Below the pieces are notes generated by a model that saw only the letters and a list, made by a program, of their open reading frames with translations, did not search any database and was not told the origin of the DNA. The translations under genes and the position numbers were made by a program. This document shows, one piece after another, positions 59,262 to 64,000 of a stretch of 64,000 bases of DNA (the stretch's first letter is position 1; each line of letters begins with the position of its first letter). Source of the stretch: Lutibacter maritimus. Lineage in GTDB: Bacteria > Bacteroidota > Bacteroidia > Flavobacteriales > Flavobacteriaceae. The DNA is taken from the NCBI RefSeq assembly GCF_900116115.1, contig NZ_FOZP01000005.1, positions 62,001 to 126,000 on the forward strand. The letters are read 5' to 3'.

Positions 59262-59936
59262 ATGAGGAAAATAATGAAAAAGATTAAAGTTTATATTGCA
59301 GATGATCATCAAATTTTAATTGATGGAATAATTGCAGTTTTATCTTCTGAAGAAAATATTGAAGTCGTTGGTTTCTCACTCAATGGCGAAGATGTTTTAA
59401 AATGGTTTAAAACTAATACGGCAGATGTTTTAATATTGGATATTAATATGCCTAAAGTTGATGGAATTGCAGTACTGCAAAATTTTTTTAATAACAATTT
59501 TCAACAAAAAGTTATCGTTTTATCTAGTTATGATGACGTAAAACTTATTAAAGAAGTTTTGAAAATAGGAGCACTTGGTTTTTTAGCTAAAAAATGCGCC
59601 GGCGAAAATATTGTTGAAGCTATTAATAAAGTAAATAATGGCGAGCAATATTTTGAAAAAAGTATTCAACAAAAATTATTGGATACTTTTAACACCCATA
59701 AATCTACAAGTAAAGAATTTGTTTCGCAAGATGGCTCATTTTTTAGCTCATTAACTCCTAGAGAACTAGATGTACTTCAATTAATAGCAAAGCAATACAA
59801 TACTAAAGAAATAAGTGATCAATTACATATTTCAGTAAATACCGTTGAAACTCACAGAAAAAACTTAATTTCTAAGTTAAATGTAAAAAATGTTGTAGGA
59901 TTAGCTATTTATGCACTTAAAAATAACTTAGTTTAG
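59262..59936 (+). CDS. NarL/LuxR-type response regulator
   Basis: This cytosolic regulator has a receiver domain at about 5-125: VYIADDHQILIDGI, phospho-Asp in VLILDINMPKVDGIAVLQ, and Lys in GFLAKKCAGENI. The LuxR-type helix-turn-helix covers about 160-222 (LTPRELDVLQLIAKQYNTKE, ISVNTVETHRKNLISKLNVK). 224 residues from the ATG at 59262; the ATG at 59274 would remove four. It lies 23 bases upstream of the TPR histidine kinase, forming one operon. Target genes unknown. Confidence 0.92.
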   Translation: MRKIMKKIKVYIADDHQILIDGIIAVLSSEENIEVVGFSLNGEDVLKWFKTNTADVLILDINMPKVDGIAVLQNFFNNNFQQKVIVLSSYDDVKLIKEVLKIGALGFLAKKCAGENIVEAINKVNNGEQYFEKSIQQKLLDTFNTHKSTSKEFVSQDGSFFSSLTPRELDVLQLIAKQYNTKEISDQLHISVNTVETHRKNLISKLNVKNVVGLAIYALKNNLV

Positions 59937-59959
59937 GTATTTTAGTAATTTTATTTCAT

Positions 59960-61678
59960 ATGCGTAAACTAAAATTAATTTTTAATACCATTTTCCTTTT
60001 ACTATTATTTGTTGGGAATACTCAAAATTTATTTTCTAATAACACATTGTCTGAATTTGAATTTCAAATTTCTTCTGATGATAAAAGAATAGAGGCAATT
60101 AAAAAAATACTTCAGCAAGGAAATACAAAAGAGGCGCTTGAAAGTCTGTATGTGCTTTTAAAAGAGGCAACCATTAGAAAAGATAATTCTGTTATTTTTC
60201 AAGCAAATTTATTATTAGCAGATATTTATAGAGATAATGGAGATTATAAAAAATCAACTGCTTATTTAGAAAACGCCTTGAAATCTGCTAAAGATGATAA
60301 AAATGAAATTCAAATTATTTACTTTAAAAAAGGAGGCAATTTTCAGAATGAAGGCGAAATAGATAGTGCTTTGGTAAATTATGAAAAAGCCATTTTTATT
60401 GGTGATAAACTTGAAAATAATCATGATTTTAAAGCAAAATCACATGCTAATCTTTCAGGAATTTATTACTTAAAAGCAAATTACCCAAAAGCTATAGAAC
60501 ATTCTAAAATTGCTATAGAACATCAAAGAATTATAGGGAATAAAGAAATTGAAGCTGGAATTTTAAATAACTTAGGAGGTATTTATTATATGACCGGCAA
60601 TTATAAAGCGGCTTTAGAAACTTTTAAAAAAGCACTTTCGTTGGTTGGTTTTGGGCAAGATGAACTTCAGAAAAAAACAAGAAGCACTTCATACATAAAC
60701 TTAGCATATGCATATAGTGGATTAAAAGATTTTGAAAAAGCTTTTGAATATCAGGATAAATATTTTTCTTTAAATGATTCTTTAAATCAAGAATTAAAAT
60801 ACAAAGAAATTGCTGAAATTGAATCTAAATTTAAGGTTGAATCTAAAGCAAAAGAAGCAGAAATTGAACGTGTAAAAAGAAAAGAGGCTGAATATTTAAT
60901 ATATGGTTTAACATTTGCTATTTTAATTTTACTCGCAGGAATTTATGTGCTTTATAAAGTAATTAAACTGAGAAAGAAAAATTACAATCTTAAAATTCAA
61001 CAAGAAATATTAGTACATCAAAGTAAGCTTGAAAAAATAAAAGGAGATTTACAATTAAAAATTCTTACAGCAACTTTAGATGGCAGACTTGAAGAGCGTA
61101 AAAAAATTGCTTCAGTATTGCATGATAATATTAGTGCAATGTTGTCTGCTGCAAATTTACATTTATATGCTTGTAAAAAACAATTACAAGGAACAGTTCC
61201 TGTTGAGATTGAAAAATCTCAAAGTATTATAAATGAAGCTTCAGAGCAAATTAGAGATTTGTCGCATAATTTAATTTCTGCAGTTTTATTAAAATTTGGA
61301 ATTGGTGTTGCTGTGCAGGATTTGTGCGAAAAATCTTCAAATTCTAATTTAGTTATTGCGTGCGAGTACAAAAATATTACTCGTTTTGAGCAAAATTTTG
61401 AAATTAAAATATTTAATATAATTAATGAATTAGTAAATAATATTTTAAAACACAGTAAATCTACAAATGGTTTAATTAAAATTGAACAAATTGAAGGTAA
61501 TTTGCAAATTGTTGTAAGTGATAACGGAATTGGTTTTGATTTGGATAAAATTACTATGCAAGACGGCATTGGTATCAGTCAAGTTGAAGCAAGAATAAAT
61601 GTATTAAACGGGCTGATTAAAATAACTTCAACAAATGAGGGTACGCGTATATTTATTTCCGTTCCAATTGTATACTAA
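59960..61678 (+). CDS. TPR-containing sensor histidine kinase (HisKA_3 type)
   Basis: This 572-residue membrane kinase has a signal or first helix at 5-25, an extracytoplasmic TPR array at about 40-290 (AKSHANLSGIYYLKANYPKA, AGILNNLGGIYYMTGNYKAA), a helix at about 313-335, and a coiled coil. HisKA_3 carries the phospho-His in LHDNISAML (near residue 388), and HATPase_c has ELVNNILKHSKST and VVSDNGIGFDL. TPR kinases paired with NarL regulators are common in Bacteroidota. The signal is unknown. The last 4 bases overlap the convergent phosphoesterase gene. Confidence 0.92.
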   Translation: MRKLKLIFNTIFLLLLFVGNTQNLFSNNTLSEFEFQISSDDKRIEAIKKILQQGNTKEALESLYVLLKEATIRKDNSVIFQANLLLADIYRDNGDYKKSTAYLENALKSAKDDKNEIQIIYFKKGGNFQNEGEIDSALVNYEKAIFIGDKLENNHDFKAKSHANLSGIYYLKANYPKAIEHSKIAIEHQRIIGNKEIEAGILNNLGGIYYMTGNYKAALETFKKALSLVGFGQDELQKKTRSTSYINLAYAYSGLKDFEKAFEYQDKYFSLNDSLNQELKYKEIAEIESKFKVESKAKEAEIERVKRKEAEYLIYGLTFAILILLAGIYVLYKVIKLRKKNYNLKIQQEILVHQSKLEKIKGDLQLKILTATLDGRLEERKKIASVLHDNISAMLSAANLHLYACKKQLQGTVPVEIEKSQSIINEASEQIRDLSHNLISAVLLKFGIGVAVQDLCEKSSNSNLVIACEYKNITRFEQNFEIKIFNIINELVNNILKHSKSTNGLIKIEQIEGNLQIVVSDNGIGFDLDKITMQDGIGISQVEARINVLNGLIKITSTNEGTRIFISVPIVY

Positions 61679-62169
61679 CGTTTTTCTAATTCAATAATTT
61701 CTAAATTGGTAATATTTCCAGCGTTAATTTCAAATCGAAGCATTGTTCTAACTTTATGAAAACCGTGTTTGCCAGCGGCTCCAGGATTCATATGTAATAA
61801 ATTCAATTTTTTATCATAAATTACTTTTAAAATATGAGAATGTCCGCAAATAAATAATTTTGGAGGATTTTTAGTTAATTCTTCTTTTATTCTAACATCA
61901 TACCTGTTTGGGTAACCTCCAATATGTGTTATCCAAACAGCGACGTCTTCAATAGTAAATTTTAAGTCAAGCGGAAATTCTGATCTAATTACATGGTTAT
62001 CAATATTACCATAAACAGCTCTTACTGGTTTTAATTTTTTTAAAGTATCAATAACATCTAAACTACCAATGTCTCCCGCGTGCCAAACTTCATCAGCCTG
62101 TTTTACAAACTTTAAAATTTGTTCATCAACAAAGCTATGCGTGTCAGAAAGTAGTAAAATTTTTTTCAT
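61675..62169 (-). CDS. Metallophosphoesterase, YfcE/MJ0936 family
   Basis: This 164-residue cytosolic calcineurin-like phosphodiesterase has metal-binding motifs LLLSDTHSFVD (Asp, His; residues 5-15), HAGDIGSLD, VYGNIDNH (Asn, His), WITHIGGYP and ICGHSHI. Length and order match the YfcE group. It may act on phosphodiesters in vitro; the biological substrate is unknown. Convergent with the TPR kinase (4-base overlap) and divergent from truA. Confidence 0.93.
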   Translation of the reverse strand: MKKILLLSDTHSFVDEQILKFVKQADEVWHAGDIGSLDVIDTLKKLKPVRAVYGNIDNHVIRSEFPLDLKFTIEDVAVWITHIGGYPNRYDVRIKEELTKNPPKLFICGHSHILKVIYDKKLNLLHMNPGAAGKHGFHKVRTMLRFEINAGNITNLEIIELEKR

Positions 62170-62203
62170 AACGTTTTAAAATATAGAAATTGTAAATATG
62201 CTG

Positions 62204-62211
62204 TATATTTG
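62204..62211 (+). promoter_or_regulatory. Promoter -7 element of truA
   Basis: TATATTTG fits TAnnTTTG. It lies just inside the frame of an upstream ATG at 62198, which it rules out as the start, and points to TTG 62237 with a leader of about 19 bases. Confidence 0.55.
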
Positions 62212-62236
62212 CAACGGTGCAAAAATAACATTTCAG

Positions 62237-62989
62237 TTGAGATATTTTATTGAATTATCATATAAAGGAACTAATTATCATGGTTGGCAATATCAACCAA
62301 ATGCCGTAAGTGTGCAAGAACTTATAAATAAAGCAATGTCTACTGTTTTTAGAACAACTATTGATATTCTTGGTGCGGGACGAACAGACAGTGGTGTTCA
62401 CGCAGCTCAAATGTTTGCACATGTAGATATTGAAACGGACTTTAATGTTGAAGAAGTGCTTTATAAGTTAAATTCATTATTGCCTAACGATATTGTTATA
62501 CATGATATTTTAAAGGTTGAAAATGAGGCGCATGCTCGTTTTGATGCAATTAGTAGAAGTTATGAATATCGTATTTTTAAAGGTAGAAATCCTTTTTTAA
62601 CAGAAACAACTTGGCAACTTATTAATAAAAAGTTAAATATTGATAAAATGAATGAGGCAGCCGAAATTTTGTTAACTTACACTAATTTTCAATGTTTTTC
62701 TCGTTCAAATTCTGATGTAAAAACATACAATTGTGCTATTACAAATGCCCAATGGATTGAGGATGATAATTTTCTTATTTTTCATATTTCAGCAGACAGA
62801 TTTTTAAGAAATATGGTAAGAGCTGTTGTTGGTACGTTATTAGAAGTAGGAGAAGAAAAAATAACTATTGAAGATTTTAAAAAAATAATTGAAAGTAAAA
62901 ATAGAAGTAATGCAGGACCTTCAGTGCCAGCAAAAGGACTATTTTTGACCAAGGTAATATACCCAAAAACACTATTTATTCATGAGTAA
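62237..62989 (+). CDS. truA: tRNA pseudouridine(38-40) synthase TruA
   Basis: This enzyme makes pseudouridine in the anticodon arm (38-40) of tRNAs. RYFIELSYKGTNYHGWQYQP opens the domain, ILGAGRTDSGVHAAQMFAHV holds the catalytic Asp (near residue 53), and FHISADRFLRNMVRAVVGTL and GPSVPAKGLFLTKVIYP close it. 250 residues from TTG 62237, the point where TruA proteins normally begin. The frame is open to an ATG at 62198, but the promoter lies inside that stretch. The 3' end overlaps the ABC exporter gene by 8 bases. Confidence 0.95.
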   Translation: MRYFIELSYKGTNYHGWQYQPNAVSVQELINKAMSTVFRTTIDILGAGRTDSGVHAAQMFAHVDIETDFNVEEVLYKLNSLLPNDIVIHDILKVENEAHARFDAISRSYEYRIFKGRNPFLTETTWQLINKKLNIDKMNEAAEILLTYTNFQCFSRSNSDVKTYNCAITNAQWIEDDNFLIFHISADRFLRNMVRAVVGTLLEVGEEKITIEDFKKIIESKNRSNAGPSVPAKGLFLTKVIYPKTLFIHE

Positions 62990-64000
62990 AAAAGTTACAG
63001 GCAAAGCGTTTGACCCAGTTATATTTAAAAGGTTAATGAGTTTTGCAAAAGACTATCGTTTACAATTTTTTATTGGAACTATTTCTGCAATTCTATTGTC
63101 GTTAGTTTCCGTTGTAAAACCAATTTTATTACAAAAAGTTGTAAATGTATATCTTGAAAATAAAGACAAAGAAGGGTTAATGTATTACGCTTTGTTGATG
63201 GTGGTTTTTTTATTAAGTGAAGTTTTTTTACAGTTTATATTTATTTATAAAGTAAACTGGCTTGGTCAGCATATTATTAAAGATATTAGAATAAAACTGC
63301 AAAAACATATGTTGCAGTTTAAAATGACATATTTTGATAATTCTTCCGTAGGAAAATTAGTAACAAGATTGGTTTCAGATACAGAAACTATTGCACAGTT
63401 TTTTGGACAAGGATTGTTCATGATTGTAAGTGATATTTTAAAAATGTTTGTAGTGGCAATTGTAATGTTGTGGATGAACTGGAAAATGGCGCTCATTTCA
63501 TTTATTGTGTTGCCAATTTTAATTTATGCTACAAAATTATTTCAAATTGCAATTAAAGCATCTTTTCAAGAAGTACGTTTGCAAGTGGCAAATTTAAATG
63601 GCTTTGTGCAGGAAAGAGTAACAGGAATGAATATTGTGCAACTTTTTAATAGAGAAAAAATTGAGTATGATAATTTTGTAAGTATTAATGACAAACATAA
63701 AAAAGCATACATAAAAACCGTTTGGTACTATTCAATTTTCTTTCCAATTGCAGAAATTTTATCATCAATTGCAGTTGGTTTGTCGGTTTGGTATGGTGGT
63801 TTAGATGTGGTTTCAAACGGATCTACAAATGCCGGTGAAATAATTGCATTTATTATGATGTCTCAAATGTTATTTAGACCATTACGTCAAATAGCCGATA
63901 AATTTAATACGCTTCAAATGGGAATGGTTGCCGGAGATCGTGTTTTTGAAGTGTTAGATACTGATAGTAAAATTGCTAAAACAGGCGATTTACAAGCAAC
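62982..64000 (+). CDS. ABC exporter, membrane domain (MsbA/MdlB-like), 3' end outside window
   Basis: This inner-membrane half-transporter begins at an ATG (62982) that overlaps the truA stop. About 339 residues are visible, and the frame is open at the right edge. It shows helices of the ABC_membrane type-1 fold, QFFIGTISAILLSLVSVVKP (about residue 28) and GLMYYALLMVVFLLSEVFLQ, then the coupling-helix-like MTYFDNSSVGKLVTRLVSDT and the region RPLRQIADKFNTLQMGMVAG before the linker to the ATPase domain, which lies beyond the window. Bacteroidota place this gene with truA often. Lipid or drug export possible. Confidence 0.9.
   Translation, partial: MSKKVTGKAFDPVIFKRLMSFAKDYRLQFFIGTISAILLSLVSVVKPILLQKVVNVYLENKDKEGLMYYALLMVVFLLSEVFLQFIFIYKVNWLGQHIIKDIRIKLQKHMLQFKMTYFDNSSVGKLVTRLVSDTETIAQFFGQGLFMIVSDILKMFVVAIVMLWMNWKMALISFIVLPILIYATKLFQIAIKASFQEVRLQVANLNGFVQERVTGMNIVQLFNREKIEYDNFVSINDKHKKAYIKTVWYYSIFFPIAEILSSIAVGLSVWYGGLDVVSNGSTNAGEIIAFIMMSQMLFRPLRQIADKFNTLQMGMVAGDRVFEVLDTDSKIAKTGDLQA

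Noticed and set aside
62198-62236. Upstream ATG as truA start
   Set aside because: The segment contains the TATATTTG element, and TruA proteins normally start at the conserved RYFIELSY block, which matches TTG 62237.
1-64000. Mobile elements, phage genes or defence systems
   Set aside because: No transposase, integrase, restriction, toxin-antitoxin or phage-like gene was recognised; the palindrome in mvaD is the only mobile-like sequence seen.

Overview
The window looks like an ordinary chromosomal stretch of a member of the Bacteroidota, most likely a marine-type Flavobacteriaceae. The DNA is very AT-rich. Shine-Dalgarno sequences are largely absent, and the promoters have the Bacteroidota -7 element TAnnTTTG, sometimes with an upstream TTG/TTTG. 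The gene content fits: GLPGLI protein, TonB-type outer-membrane barrel with a carboxypeptidase-like N-domain, GYDIA-family GHMP kinase, DUF4293, DUF4920, a mevalonate route, a Rho with a long Gln/Asn-rich insert, and an LptC lipoprotein. I see no transposase, integrase, phage gene or CRISPR array. The genus cannot be fixed from the sequence alone.

Layout. 1-1.2 kb: 3' part of a membrane pyrophosphatase. 1.2-8.3 kb: deoxynucleoside kinase, then an OmpR-type two-component system divergent from a GLPGLI / outer-membrane barrel / PepSY-like operon, with three hexamers at 10-bp spacing between them. 8.4-11.8 kb: a small secreted protein, then galK and a vSGLT-like Na+/galactose symporter. 11.8-13.1 kb: secreted nuclease and thioesterase. 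13.2-18.8 kb: a two-gene operon for a large DUF11-type surface protein and a barrel-plus-Ig-like protein that share a Cys-rich C-terminal domain. 19-22.2 kb: tail-specific protease and a lone oligopeptide-type ABC permease. 22.5-24.7 kb: surE, a small membrane protein, lpxB. 24.8-28.5 kb: secreted unknown, ComEC, periplasmic thioredoxin-like protein. 28.6-35.9 kb: three POT-family peptide transporters next to a DPP-IV-like peptidase, a peptide-utilisation block. 36-47 kb: mevalonate genes in two parts (mvaA plus GYDIA kinase; mvaD plus mevalonate kinase plus UbiA prenyltransferase), separated by PepSY/DUF4920, an HI0933-type flavoprotein, thiamine pyrophosphokinase, an ExbB-like protein and a LytS/LytTR pair. 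47-58.5 kb: pseudouridine synthase, an acidic repeat protein, tRNA-Phe, coaX, outer-membrane protein, TPR protein, lptC, CNNM-type protein, PpiD-like chaperone, rho. 58.6-64 kb: DUF4293 protein, NarL regulator with TPR histidine kinase, phosphoesterase, truA, and the 5' part of an ABC exporter.

How it fits together. The window covers isoprenoid precursor synthesis, envelope assembly (lpxB, lptC, PpiD, ABC exporter), peptide and galactose uptake, and three two-component systems. The observations most worth following are: a 61-bp palindrome inserted in frame in mvaD, adding about 20 residues; the Cys-rich domain shared by both proteins of the 13.2-18.8 kb surface operon; the phased direct repeats between the OmpR-type system and its Met-rich GLPGLI neighbour; and five genes whose best start is TTG, two of them fixed by a promoter element overlapping the alternative start.
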